Shown here piece after piece: positions 28,822 to 37,824 of a DNA stretch of 42,805 bases; positions within the stretch are counted from its first letter, which is position 1, and every line of letters begins with the position of its first letter. The stretch is from positions 1 through 42,805 of the IMG/VR virus record IMGVR_UViG_3300049794_000013; one strand, written 5' to 3'. Source of the DNA: a virus. The notes beneath the pieces were generated by a model, which did no database searches, was not told the DNA's origin, and saw nothing but the letters and a program-made list of their open reading frames with translations. The position numbers and the translations under genes are program-made.

Positions 28822-31800
28822 ATGACCCTGTGGTCTATTACCGCCATTGACACGATGAAGGGCAGCCGGGATACCTGCTTCCCCACCACGCAGCAACTGA
28901 CGCCGGCACAAATTGCGTTTGACGTACATCTGTCGGCGACCCTCAACGTCACGCATGTCACGGTAGACTCGTTCTACGACTTCCCCGCGTATCTGGCGCT
29001 GTGGGTGGCAGCGGTGCGCGCGGAAGGCAAGAAGGTTTGGTTTCGCTGCCACTGGGCACACTGGGAAGGCAACAACGGCCAACCGGCGGACATGACCCCG
29101 GCGCAAAATCTCACGGCGACGACCGGCTTTATCACCGCCAACCCGACACTGTTCCAGCCGGGCGATATCTTTGACCCGTGCGACGAGCCAGAGAACTCAC
29201 CGTATTGGAACACGACGTATACGGCCGGCTGGAATTCGTCAGGCCCCAACGCGGGCACGAATGCGTACAACCAGTTCCACCTGGACCTGAAGAGTCAGTG
29301 TGACGCCGCGTTCGCTGCTATCCTCGTCCCTGGCGTCATCACGGGCGTGCATAGCGTAGGCGGCTTCTTCGCCAAGACACCCACGTGTCTCTACAACTCC
29401 ACGGTGGCCACGCTCGGCTACGTCTGCCCGGACTCGTACCCCGCCGGCATGAATAGCACCGACCCCGGCACCGTGGCGAACGCCCTCATCACGGAATATC
29501 AGCAGATACTTGCGGCGCGTCCGGGCATCCCGTTGCTGATCGGGGAACTCGGCTATAGCACCTTTGCACTGGTGGATGACGCGACGCAACTCGCGGCGCT
29601 GAGCGCCATCTTTGCGCAACTGGCGGGGCTGTCCGGTGTGGTGGGCATGAACTACTGGGTGGGCAGTGGCAGTCCCACGTTTGACGGCACTCGGCTCTTC
29701 GCCGGCACGCGGGCCGACGGCTGGACGTTACGCCCCAGTGGGTTGGCGGTCTCTACGCTTTACGGGCAACAACTCAAGGGCTGGCAGCGCAGCGACCTGA
29801 TGCAAGTGGTGGTGGGGGGGGCACCGGTCAACGATCTGCCGGGCTTGTCCATCAAGAACGCCATCGGCCAGCGCAGCACCGCCACGTTCACCGTGCTCGA
29901 CAATACCGGCGTGCTGGGCTTTCTGCAAGGCCAGCCCGTCAGCATCTTCGAGCCATTGCCCGGCAATATGTTGACCTACAACCAAAGCAGTGTCGAGACG
30001 GACACCAGTGGGTTTACCGTGCTCGTGGGCGCCACCCTCACTCGTGACACCGGGCAGTTCTGGCAAGGCACCGCGAGCCTGAAGGCGGTGACACCTGGCA
30101 GCAGCGCGGCGGAGGGCTTCATCTGCTATCTGCCGTCGGGCAGTCTGGTGGGCGGCGAAACGCTGACGCTCTCAGGCTACGTCACGGGCGCGTCAGGTGG
30201 TGTGCGGCTCTTCCTGTACTCGGATACGCTCTTCGCGCTCGGCACGCAGGCCAGTACGACGTTGACCGGCCTGGGGACGTGGCAACGCTTGGTGACCACA
30301 GTGACGCTGCCGTCACCGCTGCCGAGCGGCAATATCGGGCTACGCATCGCCACCACAACGGCGCAGGCCATCACCTTCTATGCCGACGGGCTGCAAGTGG
30401 AAGCGGGGGGCGTGGCCAGCCCGTGGAGTGGCGGCTTGGGGCCGATTAGCGCGCCGTGGCTGCCCTTCACCGGCTATGTCATGGATGCGCAGCGTCAATC
30501 CCCCGGCTGGTCGTCTACGATGCTGCACGATCTGGCCTGTGCGGACAATCACTACCTAGCGGATAAGCGCATCGCCGCCACGTCGTACGCGAATCAGACC
30601 TGCGGCTTTATGGTGACCGACCTGTGGACGAACTATCTGGCACCGGAAGGCGTGACGATTCAGCGCGGCATCAATAAACTGTCCGCGCAGCAAAGCGACA
30701 TCGAGGGCCTGGACCTGAGCGCGTTCAACACGAATGCGGGCGTGACGCTGAGTCAGGACGCGACGCTGGGGACCGTGCAGCACGGCCTCTACGCACTCAA
30801 GATCGTGACGAACGCCAGCCAGACCTTCCAGTTCATCGAGGCGCGTATCCCCACCCTTGGCTTTACCCCCGGTGCGCAGGTCACCATCAGCGCGTGGATG
30901 ATGGCCAGCACCGGCACGCCGACGATTCGCTACTACATTCAATCATCGACGGGCGCGGTTGGCTCGTCCGGCAACGTGACCATTAGCACGACGCGCACGC
31001 GCTACACCGTGACGGCGACGCTGCCCAACCCCATCACGGCCACCTATTTCGCCTGGCGTATCGACACGGGCAGTGTGGCGCAAGCGTTGACGCTGTGGGT
31101 AGACGGCCTGCAATTCGAGCAAGCGGCGGCGGCGTCCGCGTGGGAACTGGGTGGCCTCGTCAAGAGTGTGCAGACCGGGCCGACGGTCACCAGTTATCTG
31201 GTGAACTACGTGCCGGTGAGTAAAGCGCTGGACGATCTGGCCAACTTAGCCGGGATGACGTGGCAGATTGATGCGAACAAGGTGCTGTGGTTCACGACTA
31301 GTACCGCGCTGCCGGCGCCGTGGACCTATGACGGGACGCAGGCGGATGACAGCCCCGGCGCGCCAGGGCAGATCGTGGAAGAGACGAACCCGTTGTACCG
31401 CAATGCCCAATGGATACTCTCGATTAATGACGTGACCAGCAGTCAAGTCGAGACACGGCAAGGCGACGGGAAGCTCACCGCGTTTACGTTCAACTACCCG
31501 CTGCATAGCGTGCCGACCGTGACCGTGAACGCCGTGTCGAAGACCGTGGGCATTGGCCAAGTAGATACCGGCAAAAATTGGTACTGGAACAAGGGTAGCA
31601 ACGTGCTGTCACAGGACCCGGCAGACACGAAGCTGATTAGCACGGACACGCTCTCAGTGACCTACATCGGCGAGTGGGTCAGCAACGTCTACAGTCAGAA
31701 CGCGGGGGCTATCGCCACGGAGTTGGCGCTTGAAGGCGGCGGTACGGGCATTGTGGAAGAGGCGCATAGCGACCCCGCCATCAGCACGGCGGGGCAGGGC

Positions 31801-32214
31801 TTCCAACTGGCCGGCGCGCTCTTGAATCGCTACGCGCAGATTGGGCGCACGCTCAGCTTCCGCACACGCAGTAGCGGCCTCGCGCCGCAGCAATTGCTCA
31901 CGGTGAACCTGCCGCCCGCGTGGGGCATGACGGGTGCGCAAGCGCTTATCGAGAGTGTAGGACTGTCTGAGGACACGAACTGGTGGGTGTACGACGTGAA
32001 AGCGCTGATCGGCCCGGTCAATGACACGTGGGTGCAGTATTTCCAGCGCATCGCCAACCCGCTCGGCACACTGCCCGGTAGTGCGGGCACGTCGCAGACG
32101 GTGGCGCTCTTGGTGCCAGAGACGGCGGCATGGAACTGGGCAGCGACCTACACAGCCACGGTGACCGCGTGCCCCGTCTTCCCTATCACACTCACACCAG
32201 CGACATTATGTTAA
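28822..32214 (+). CDS. Tail-hub/baseplate protein with an N-terminal glycoside-hydrolase-like domain (1130 aa)
   Basis: Residues about 1-300 resemble a TIM-barrel glycosidase: repeated strand-helix units, DPCDEPEN with Glu122 as candidate acid/base, and LLIGELGYST with Glu242 as candidate nucleophile. A hub-like stretch follows (ISAPWLPFTGYVMD and VSKALDDLANLAGMTWQID), interrupted by two jelly-roll carbohydrate-binding-like modules at about 380-535 and 625-775 (QFWQGTASLKAV; TVQHGLYALKIV). It is thus a distal tail protein joined to a probable surface-sugar hydrolase and its binding modules. ATG 28822 follows the tape-measure stop; an upstream in-frame ATG at 28750 lies inside that gene. Confidence 0.78.
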   Translation: MTLWSITAIDTMKGSRDTCFPTTQQLTPAQIAFDVHLSATLNVTHVTVDSFYDFPAYLALWVAAVRAEGKKVWFRCHWAHWEGNNGQPADMTPAQNLTATTGFITANPTLFQPGDIFDPCDEPENSPYWNTTYTAGWNSSGPNAGTNAYNQFHLDLKSQCDAAFAAILVPGVITGVHSVGGFFAKTPTCLYNSTVATLGYVCPDSYPAGMNSTDPGTVANALITEYQQILAARPGIPLLIGELGYSTFALVDDATQLAALSAIFAQLAGLSGVVGMNYWVGSGSPTFDGTRLFAGTRADGWTLRPSGLAVSTLYGQQLKGWQRSDLMQVVVGGAPVNDLPGLSIKNAIGQRSTATFTVLDNTGVLGFLQGQPVSIFEPLPGNMLTYNQSSVETDTSGFTVLVGATLTRDTGQFWQGTASLKAVTPGSSAAEGFICYLPSGSLVGGETLTLSGYVTGASGGVRLFLYSDTLFALGTQASTTLTGLGTWQRLVTTVTLPSPLPSGNIGLRIATTTAQAITFYADGLQVEAGGVASPWSGGLGPISAPWLPFTGYVMDAQRQSPGWSSTMLHDLACADNHYLADKRIAATSYANQTCGFMVTDLWTNYLAPEGVTIQRGINKLSAQQSDIEGLDLSAFNTNAGVTLSQDATLGTVQHGLYALKIVTNASQTFQFIEARIPTLGFTPGAQVTISAWMMASTGTPTIRYYIQSSTGAVGSSGNVTISTTRTRYTVTATLPNPITATYFAWRIDTGSVAQALTLWVDGLQFEQAAAASAWELGGLVKSVQTGPTVTSYLVNYVPVSKALDDLANLAGMTWQIDANKVLWFTTSTALPAPWTYDGTQADDSPGAPGQIVEETNPLYRNAQWILSINDVTSSQVETRQGDGKLTAFTFNYPLHSVPTVTVNAVSKTVGIGQVDTGKNWYWNKGSNVLSQDPADTKLISTDTLSVTYIGEWVSNVYSQNAGAIATELALEGGGTGIVEEAHSDPAISTAGQGFQLAGALLNRYAQIGRTLSFRTRSSGLAPQQLLTVNLPPAWGMTGAQALIESVGLSEDTNWWVYDVKALIGPVNDTWVQYFQRIANPLGTLPGSAGTSQTVALLVPETAAWNWAATYTATVTACPVFPITLTPATLC

Positions 32215-32228
32215 GAAGGTGGTAGGCT

Positions 32229-32615
32229 ATGCCAGCGGCGACCGTTTGCAATGTAGCGCTGAACTTCGTGCGGGACAACCTATCCGGCGCCAACACAAGT
32301 GCGCTGAAAGCCACGTGGTTTGCCATCGGGACCAGCACACAGGGCACACCACTCACGGCCACCCAGCTCGCCGCTGAGGCGTTCAGGAAGACGGTGACGG
32401 CCTACGCCAACGGCGCGAACCCCGGTGAAGGGCTGATTAACTGTTATCTAGGCCCATCCGACGGCGTGGGCACCGTCATCACTGAGATCGGGTTGTTTGG
32501 TGGACCGACAGCGACCAGCGCAGCCGGCAGCGGGACGCTGATCTTTTACGCGCTGTATAGCCACACGCACACGGCGCTTGAATCCATCCAGTTCCAATGG
32601 GACAGCACGATCTAG
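32229..32615 (+). CDS. Small tail-fibre-associated protein, Gp80-like (128 aa)
   Basis: AGAAGGTGG precedes ATG 32229. The sequence ALKATWFAIGTSTQGTPLTA, a YANGANPGEGLINCYLG turn, ITEIGLFGG and LIFYALYSH follows the same series of strands as the 16623-17066 protein, so the two look like distant paralogues. It directly follows the hub gene and probably belongs to the tip or fibre. Confidence 0.6.
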   Translation: MPAATVCNVALNFVRDNLSGANTSALKATWFAIGTSTQGTPLTATQLAAEAFRKTVTAYANGANPGEGLINCYLGPSDGVGTVITEIGLFGGPTATSAAGSGTLIFYALYSHTHTALESIQFQWDSTI

Positions 32616-32631
32616 AGAGGCAGGCGACCAC

Positions 32632-33213
32632 GTGCCATACACCAAAGGCGGGCCGTACACCGTCGGCGGGGCGTTCAGCAGCGCCAACGCGAACAACCTG
32701 GAAACGCAATACGACGAGGCCCTGCAAAGCATTACGAATGCCTTTGCCAGCGCCTTCGTACTTTCTGGCGGCGTCTGCACGATCCACGGCGGCTTGCCCA
32801 AACAACTGGACGTGACGGCGTGCGCCTACTACGCGCTGCAAGCGGATAATTCCCTGCGTGCGCGGCAAGTCAACGCCACGAACTTCACGACGGTGACCGC
32901 CAGCACGACGTACTTCCTGGACTATAACCCCGACGGCAGCACGTCGTGGGCCACCTCGCACAGTGGCATGGCAAACTTTCTGCCGATTGCCAGCGTCACC
33001 ACCGATGGCAGTGGCAACATTAGCGTGATTACGGATGTGCGTGGGATCACGGTGCAACTCTTCCCTACAGCGGTCGGTATCGCGACGTTCGGCGGCAAGA
33101 CGCTGGCCCGCATCAGGAGCAATGGTGGCGGCGCGGCGGGAAATACACTCTGGGTAGGCACGACCGACCCCGGTAGCAACGCGGTTGAAGGCGACGTGTG
33201 GGTGGCTGGTTAG
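32632..33213 (+). CDS. Tail-fibre-like protein (193 aa, GTG start)
   Basis: GTG 32632 follows AGAGAGG. The N-terminus (PYTVGGAFSSANANNLETQY) and many Ser/Thr/Asn-rich strands (NATNFTTVTASTTYFLDYNP) are common in short tail-fibre or receptor-binding proteins that trimerise. The C-terminus ends in GTTDPGSNAVEGDVWVAG, as in many fibre ends. An ATG at 32578 in the same frame overlaps the previous gene and is not favoured. Confidence 0.62.
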   Translation: MPYTKGGPYTVGGAFSSANANNLETQYDEALQSITNAFASAFVLSGGVCTIHGGLPKQLDVTACAYYALQADNSLRARQVNATNFTTVTASTTYFLDYNPDGSTSWATSHSGMANFLPIASVTTDGSGNISVITDVRGITVQLFPTAVGIATFGGKTLARIRSNGGGAAGNTLWVGTTDPGSNAVEGDVWVAG

Positions 33214-33236
33214 CGCGCGGCGATAGCGAGTAACGT

Positions 33237-34067
33237 ATGAGTATCCTGGGCAATTCAGTTACCCCGAACGTCGGGTGGTCCTGGCCCGGTTCCGGCTATG
33301 AGTTCGCGTCGTCCTTCACCACGCCAGCGGGCGGCGGCATTCTCATCTCCACGCTTCACGCGTACTTCGCTACGCCGTCCGGGGCCAGCACCGGCTACGT
33401 GTGTGTGTGGAGCAACGGCGGGACGCTGCTTGGCTCGGTGAACATCGGGTCCTTGCCGGGTGGCTCACAGTCGCCGGGTGGGCAGTCGTGGCAGGCGGGG
33501 ACGCTCGGCGTGAATCTCTACGTGGCGGGGAACACGGCTCTCTGGATTGGCGGCTACGGCACCGGCAATGTGGTCTTCAGCAGCGGAACCGGCGGCGCCA
33601 GCAACGTCAAGAGCGTGGGTGGTGGTGGTCCTGGGTCGTTCGGCGGTAGCAGCTCATCGGGTATTGGCGTGGCTGGCGCCTATGTGGACTACGTGCTGCT
33701 GAGTGCGCCGACCATCAGTAGCGCGACGCCGAATATCGGGATTACGGGCACAGCCGTCGCCGTGGTTGGCACGAGCTTCAATCAGGCCACAAGTTGCACG
33801 ATTGGCGGCGCGGCGGCCAGTTTTGTCATCAACAGCAACACCAGCATCACGGCCACCGTCCCGAGTGGTGCGGCGCCGGGGCTTGGCACGCTGGTGGTGA
33901 CAAACCCAGCTGGTACGGGCAGCATCCCGTTTACGTCTGGCGGTATCGTGCATATGCGCCGTAGCGGTGCGTGGGTGACGAGCACGGTGAGTGTACGTCG
34001 TAGCGGCGCCTGGGTGCCGGTCGTGGTCTACGTGCGCCGTGGCGGCGCGTGGGTGGTCGCCAGCTGA
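33237..34067 (+). CDS. Fibre/adhesin-like protein with an IPT/TIG domain and RRxGAWV repeats (276 aa)
   Basis: The first 150 residues are Gly/Ser-rich beta sequence. Residues about 160-235 fit an IPT/TIG fold (PTISSATPNIGITGTAVAVV, then TSFNQATSCTIGGAAASF, ending LVVTNPAG). The C-terminal 40 residues hold three copies of RR-S/G-GAWV, a pattern known at the ends of phage fibres. It is probably an exposed receptor-binding or fibre component. The TGA overlaps the next ATG. Confidence 0.65.
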   Translation: MSILGNSVTPNVGWSWPGSGYEFASSFTTPAGGGILISTLHAYFATPSGASTGYVCVWSNGGTLLGSVNIGSLPGGSQSPGGQSWQAGTLGVNLYVAGNTALWIGGYGTGNVVFSSGTGGASNVKSVGGGGPGSFGGSSSSGIGVAGAYVDYVLLSAPTISSATPNIGITGTAVAVVGTSFNQATSCTIGGAAASFVINSNTSITATVPSGAAPGLGTLVVTNPAGTGSIPFTSGGIVHMRRSGAWVTSTVSVRRSGAWVPVVVYVRRGGAWVVAS

Positions 34068-34687
34068 TGGACATGCTCGATGACATCTCGAAGGAATTGC
34101 CGACGAACGGGATGAAGGTCGCGGACCTCATCAGTGCCTTCAACATGCGGCTGGGCTACGTGAGCACGGCGCTGGCCCAACTCGACAAACGGCGGGATGC
34201 CATTGATGCCAAGCTTGAAAAAAAGCTGGATGAACAGGATAGGAAGCTGGATGAACTCGCGGCCTTTCAGGCGCGCTCCCCGACACGGGCGGACCTGGTT
34301 GAAATGCAGAAGGCGCAGTTGCTGCGTGAGACCTATGAGATTTCTCACCAAGTCCTGGTCACGCAGATAGCCGCAGCGCGGGGCGATATCGCCTCCCTAC
34401 AAGTGGCACGGAGCGCGGAAGACGCACGGGTGGGCGACTTGCTGCGGGCCGCAGATAAGACGCATGCGGACCAGAATCTCGCGCTGAAGTCATTAGAAGA
34501 CCGGGCAAAAGTCTCGGAAGGCGCCATCACGGGACTCCAGGGGTCCGCAGCAAGTATGCCTAGTGTACGACGGAGCCAGATTGCCCTGGTCCTGACGGCG
34601 CTCGGCATCTTCGTCGCCCTGTCGTGTAGCGGGCTGGGCACGCTGCTCACCGTCGTGGAACTGGTGTTGCACGCGACAGGACATTAG
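34067..34687 (+). CDS. Coiled-coil protein with C-terminal membrane anchor (206 aa)
   Basis: Most of the protein is charged and helical, with strong heptads (KRRDAIDAKLEKKLDEQDRK), and residues about 175-200 are hydrophobic (IALVLTALGIFVALS), so it likely sits in the inner membrane with a cytoplasmic coiled coil. It lies at the end of the tail operon and meets the holin gene stop-to-stop (overlap at 34684-34687). That position suggests a lysis or membrane function; nothing more can be claimed. Confidence 0.6.
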   Translation: MDMLDDISKELPTNGMKVADLISAFNMRLGYVSTALAQLDKRRDAIDAKLEKKLDEQDRKLDELAAFQARSPTRADLVEMQKAQLLRETYEISHQVLVTQIAAARGDIASLQVARSAEDARVGDLLRAADKTHADQNLALKSLEDRAKVSEGAITGLQGSAASMPSVRRSQIALVLTALGIFVALSCSGLGTLLTVVELVLHATGH

Positions 34688-35088
34688 GCCGCCGCTGTTG
34701 GCTCAGTACTCACTGGCGGCATGACCGGTGCGGGCTTATTGCCCACGTCCGACGGGCCAGCCTTCGCTGCTTTGATGCGCTTGCTGGCGGTCACGATCTT
34801 GAGCGGCTGGCTCGGCGCGGGCACCACGTCGGTCTGCGCTGAGTGGTACTTGACGACGGCTGCAATCAGCGCGACAACGAACGGCAGGAAGACCTGACTG
34901 CGTATCTGCTCCCAGAAGTTCGTGCCGGTGCCACTCAACGCCGCATAGATCGTCGGCAGGTTCAAGAGCAGCCAGCCCCCCATCGAGAAGCTGAGATACT
35001 GCCAGAACTTATAGTTGGCGCGCTCCCAGGGGGTCATGGTCTGGCCGTCGGCAGCCATGGCAAACAGAGAGAATGGATAGATGTTCAT
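34684..35088 (-). CDS. Holin-like membrane protein (134 aa)
   Basis: Two hydrophobic segments, about residues 34-51 (LSFSMGGWLLLNLPTIYAAL) and 66-80 (VFLPFVVALIAAVV), are joined by a polar loop and followed by a basic, Pro-rich tail (ASKRIKAAKAG). This is the class II holin layout. Its ATG overlaps the stop of the upstream endolysin gene. The two would be co-transcribed leftward, so holin pore timing and endolysin release are coupled. Confidence 0.74.
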   Translation of the reverse strand: MNIYPFSLFAMAADGQTMTPWERANYKFWQYLSFSMGGWLLLNLPTIYAALSGTGTNFWEQIRSQVFLPFVVALIAAVVKYHSAQTDVVPAPSQPLKIVTASKRIKAAKAGPSDVGNKPAPVMPPVSTEPTAAA

Positions 35089-36074
35089 GCGGCCGCCTCC
35101 ACTAAGAGCGCGCGCAGCCCCTTGCCGAGCGCCGCATCCTTCGCCGTCTGCGGGTCCACTGTCGGCGTCGTCTCGCCCGCTTCCTCTGCCGCGTTAGCGG
35201 CCTTGAGTGCGGCAATCTGCGCTTCCAGGTTCGTATTCAGCGCCGGCCAGTTTGGCCCCACGACCTCGTTGGCCGCTGTCTGGCCCCACACGAGGGACAG
35301 CGCGAAGTCCTGCCGTGCCGGGGTGCCGTACTCGCCAGTGAGCGGCATGAGCGCCGCAGGCCACGCGGCGGCATCGAGGATGTGCTGGCGGAAGCCATGC
35401 CCGACCGTCCCGCCATTGGGCGCGGTTAGCACGCCGTTCGCGTCTCTCCAGCCACCAGGTACGCCTGCCATGGGAATGCTCACTTTCGCTGCGAACGCCA
35501 GCGCCCCGCACGGTTGCGCGGCGGCTAGGATGGCGTCGGGGTAATACTGGAGCACGTCCCCAGCGGCGAAGTTGTCACCGTCCACTGCCCACCATCCCAC
35601 CGGTAGGTCACGACCTGCTCGTACGGAAAACCCGCCAGCGTGATAACCGACGATCCCGATAAAGTGGTAGTGGAGGTTTGTGGCGTTTTCGCCTTGTCCG
35701 CTGATGCTGTCTCGTAAGGCTTGTCCATTGGCCGTCTCCATAAGGATGTAGCTGTGGCCGGCGTGCGCCAGGTAGAACGCGCGCCAGCCGCTCACGCCAT
35801 CGGCCGGCCATGGCTCCCCATAGCCCCGGTAGGCGGTGAGCGGCATGCCCAGATTGCTGGCTTCTTGGTGCAGGGCATCGAGCGTGCTCGCGCCACTGGC
35901 CGCGCATAAGCCGCGCCGGTACATGTCGGTGTATACATCATATGTAGCGGGCTGACCGGCTTGTGTTGACCAGCGTACGCCCATGGAAAGCGCATTCGGG
36001 CCACATGCACCAGTCAGATTCCCGACGAACTCTGTCTCGCGATGGATAGCGCCGGGGAGGATAGATTCGGCCAT
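35085..36074 (-). CDS. Endolysin with papain/C39-like cysteine peptidase domain (329 aa)
   Basis: GACGPNALSM places a candidate catalytic Cys24, LHYHFIGIVGYHAGG gives a His at 137, and WWAVDGDN supplies a possible Asp/Asn partner, together the order Cys-His-Asp of papain-like peptidases that cut peptidoglycan stem or cross-bridge peptides. The C-terminal third is helical and Ala/Thr-rich, perhaps for wall contact. It lies beside a holin, which supports a lysis role. Export would depend on the holin; no signal peptide is seen. Confidence 0.78.
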   Translation of the reverse strand: MAESILPGAIHRETEFVGNLTGACGPNALSMGVRWSTQAGQPATYDVYTDMYRRGLCAASGASTLDALHQEASNLGMPLTAYRGYGEPWPADGVSGWRAFYLAHAGHSYILMETANGQALRDSISGQGENATNLHYHFIGIVGYHAGGFSVRAGRDLPVGWWAVDGDNFAAGDVLQYYPDAILAAAQPCGALAFAAKVSIPMAGVPGGWRDANGVLTAPNGGTVGHGFRQHILDAAAWPAALMPLTGEYGTPARQDFALSLVWGQTAANEVVGPNWPALNTNLEAQIAALKAANAAEEAGETTPTVDPQTAKDAALGKGLRALLVEAAA

Positions 36075-36095
36075 GCGGCGGCGTGCTTTCGCTTC

Positions 36096-36127
36096 GTTAT
36101 GGTTAAGTAGCTAGTGCTACTATACCA
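36096..36127 (-). promoter_or_regulatory. Promoter/operator of the lysis operon
   Basis: On the minus strand TGGTATAGT (36127-36119) is an extended -10, 44 nt from the endolysin start. Just after it, 36110-36096 carries the same 15-bp box as the portal promoter (14 of 15 bases, GTTATGGTTAAGTAG) but in the opposite orientation, over the first transcribed bases. This ties lysis to the structural operon by a shared control site. Confidence 0.62.
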
Positions 36128-36138
36128 TACGGAGGCGC

Positions 36139-36429
36139 TCAGAACCTGCCGAAAATCACCCACGTTGCATCAATCTCACGCAGGCTGCCGTCTTCTAGCA
36201 TGGCGATCTTGCATTCAACACCTGGCTCTGTGGTGAGGGAGTCAGGGTGTGCCGCTACGCGGAATGTGGCATCCATGGATGCGAGCACATATTCGTGCGG
36301 GAACTTCGCCGCGCGCTGATACGTCATCTTAGCGTCCTCAACAATCTCCGTAACCCGCCGGCCAGGGTACTTCTTTTCCACGAACGCGCGCACGATCTGA
36401 TGCCGCGCTTCTAACTCTTCAGCGTTCAT
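36139..36429 (-). CDS. Hypothetical protein (96 aa), last gene of the membrane/HTH operon
   Basis: I start it at the minus-strand ATG at 36429 (MNAEELEARHQ), 11 nt inside the upstream gene, rather than at 36585, which overlaps that gene fully. The product has helix EARHQIVRAFVEKKYPGRRV and strands DATFRVAAHPDSLTTEPG, MLEDGSLREIDATWVIFG. No family recognised. It ends just short of the lysis promoter. Confidence 0.55.
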   Translation of the reverse strand: MNAEELEARHQIVRAFVEKKYPGRRVTEIVEDAKMTYQRAAKFPHEYVLASMDATFRVAAHPDSLTTEPGVECKIAMLEDGSLREIDATWVIFGRF

Positions 36430-36661
36430 TGCGTCGCCTGCTCTCAATTCGCCGCTGCCTCGCCTCACTGTCGGCGTCATAACGGCGCTGCCACTCATCC
36501 ACGAGCCGATGCATTTCCGCCGCCGCCACGTAGATGGTGATGGTGCGTGCATTCGCGCCCTCAATCTCCCAATTGAGTTCGACAAGCAACTCGTGGAAGG
36601 TTGCGGTTAGCCGCGCCCCTGGCTCGCCGCCCAGCACGAGCACATCATCTTCATCCCTCAC
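36419..36661 (-). CDS. Hypothetical protein (80 aa, GTG start)
   Basis: GTG 36661 overlaps the upstream TGA (GTGA) and has GGAAGAGG 7 nt before it; the ATG at 36697 gives a longer overlap and no better site. The protein has a strand-rich start (DVLVLGGEPGARLTATFHEL) and a basic helix at the end (RRYDADSEARQRRIESRRRN). No family is recognised. Confidence 0.58.
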   Translation of the reverse strand: MRDEDDVLVLGGEPGARLTATFHELLVELNWEIEGANARTITIYVAAAEMHRLVDEWQRRYDADSEARQRRIESRRRNER

Positions 36662-37611
36662 TGTGCTACCTCTTCCCGCTGTCGGCTTTCTTGCCATGCA
36701 CTATACAACTCGTTGGCCGTGGTTTGCGCACAGTTCAGGATACCGCGTAACGCCTTCCGGCTCATGGTCGGGTCATGGTCCAGCGCGTCAAAGGCGGACG
36801 CCCGCAAGCCCGCTGCCCTAGCCCTCTTCCGAACGTTCTGCCGCTCGGCTGCCGTGGTGCGGCGTGGCATCAGGTGTAGGGCTGCTTGTGCGCTTGGCTC
36901 TACTGCTGCCGCGAGAGTGTCAGGAGCGATGTCAGTAGCGGGGCGGGAAGCGGCGGCAGGCGTACCCGGTCCCGTCGGTGGCGAATCGTGGTCATAATAT
37001 GACAACTTTTTGCCAAGCCCTGCGGCGGCCACGTCCCGCCAGCCCAGCGCCTTCCGCATCCGCACCTGTGCCCGCAACGGTTCAAGCGTCAATTCGCGTT
37101 CGAGTTTCGCTTGCTCATCAGCAATGGTGGCGGATTTAGGTGCGGCGTAGCGCAGGACACCGGATATCACCACGAGCGCAACGGCGAGTACGGATCGTTG
37201 AATGATCCACGTTGTCGAGTCCATGCCGAGCTGCGCCAGTGCCGCACTGGTAGTGATGCCTTCCGCTTGTTGTGTGGCGAATACCTGCGCCGCCACGAAG
37301 GCCACATAGGCGAGCGCTAGCACGAGTACGGCGTAGCCTGCCGCACGCCAAGGATGGCCCGTCTGTGCGGCCCGGCTCAGCTTCACACTTGAGCCGATGA
37401 GCTGCCCGTCCAGACCCACCGCCATTGCCACGGCCCAGCCATAGAGCAACCCCGGTTGCGTGGTGAGTAGCTTCCCATCGGTCATCAGTGAGATAAGGCC
37501 GACAAGGATACCACCGGTCAGCACAGGGCCAGAGCAGATCGTTAAGAACTCTTCCCACCAGTGAAAGAAGCCGGCGATAGCAGCCAGCATCGGCAGTTCG
37601 CGCTCGTTCAT
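36658..37611 (-). CDS. Multi-pass membrane protein with C-terminal helix-turn-helix-like region (317 aa)
   Basis: Residues 1-160 hold about four hydrophobic segments (ILVGLISLMT, LLYGWAVAMAVGLDGQLIGS, YAVLVLALAYVAFVAAQVFA, SVLAVALVVISGVLRYAA). A charged cytoplasmic linker follows, then from about 255 a basic region, TAAERQNVRKRARAAGL, and SRKALRGILNCAQTTANEL, resembling a helix-turn-helix. A membrane-tethered DNA-binding protein in a lysogeny-side operon could sense stress or anchor DNA. This is inference; no known family is claimed. Confidence 0.62.
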   Translation of the reverse strand: MNERELPMLAAIAGFFHWWEEFLTICSGPVLTGGILVGLISLMTDGKLLTTQPGLLYGWAVAMAVGLDGQLIGSSVKLSRAAQTGHPWRAAGYAVLVLALAYVAFVAAQVFATQQAEGITTSAALAQLGMDSTTWIIQRSVLAVALVVISGVLRYAAPKSATIADEQAKLERELTLEPLRAQVRMRKALGWRDVAAAGLGKKLSYYDHDSPPTGPGTPAAASRPATDIAPDTLAAAVEPSAQAALHLMPRRTTAAERQNVRKRARAAGLRASAFDALDHDPTMSRKALRGILNCAQTTANELYSAWQESRQREEVAQ

Positions 37612-37823
37612 GGCGCGCCCCCTAGCGCCGGCTCAGGGATGAGGTAGGCGTAGTGGTGTTCTGGCAGACGGTCGGCGGCGTGCCTCAGAAGATGCACTGC
37701 ACACCACTTAGGTGCCTGGAATGGCCCAAGCGTGTCGCACGTCGCACACCAGCCATCAATCGGTTCGTCACAGTCGGGTACGCTGCATAATCCGCGCTCG
37801 CGCTGGCGTTGTTCACGGTCCAT
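37608..37823 (-). CDS. Small B-box/CxxC zinc-binding protein (71 aa), first gene of the operon
   Basis: The protein has GLCSVPDCDEPIDGWCATCD and WCAVHLLRHA, a C-x4-C...C-x2-C...C-x2-H pattern like B-box or LIM-type zinc fingers. AGGAGG (minus strand 37837-37832) is 8 nt from ATG 37823 and lies inside the 3' arm of a terminator-like hairpin. It overlaps the membrane-protein start by 4 nt. Confidence 0.68.
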   Translation of the reverse strand: MDREQRQRERGLCSVPDCDEPIDGWCATCDTLGPFQAPKWCAVHLLRHAADRLPEHHYAYLIPEPALGGAP

Positions 37824-37824
37824 G

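Noticed and set aside
34843-35544. 233-aa plus-strand frame over holin and endolysin
   Set aside because: It is antisense to both lysis genes, which show membrane and peptidase features and a proper promoter; this frame is Ala/Pro-rich without a fold pattern.
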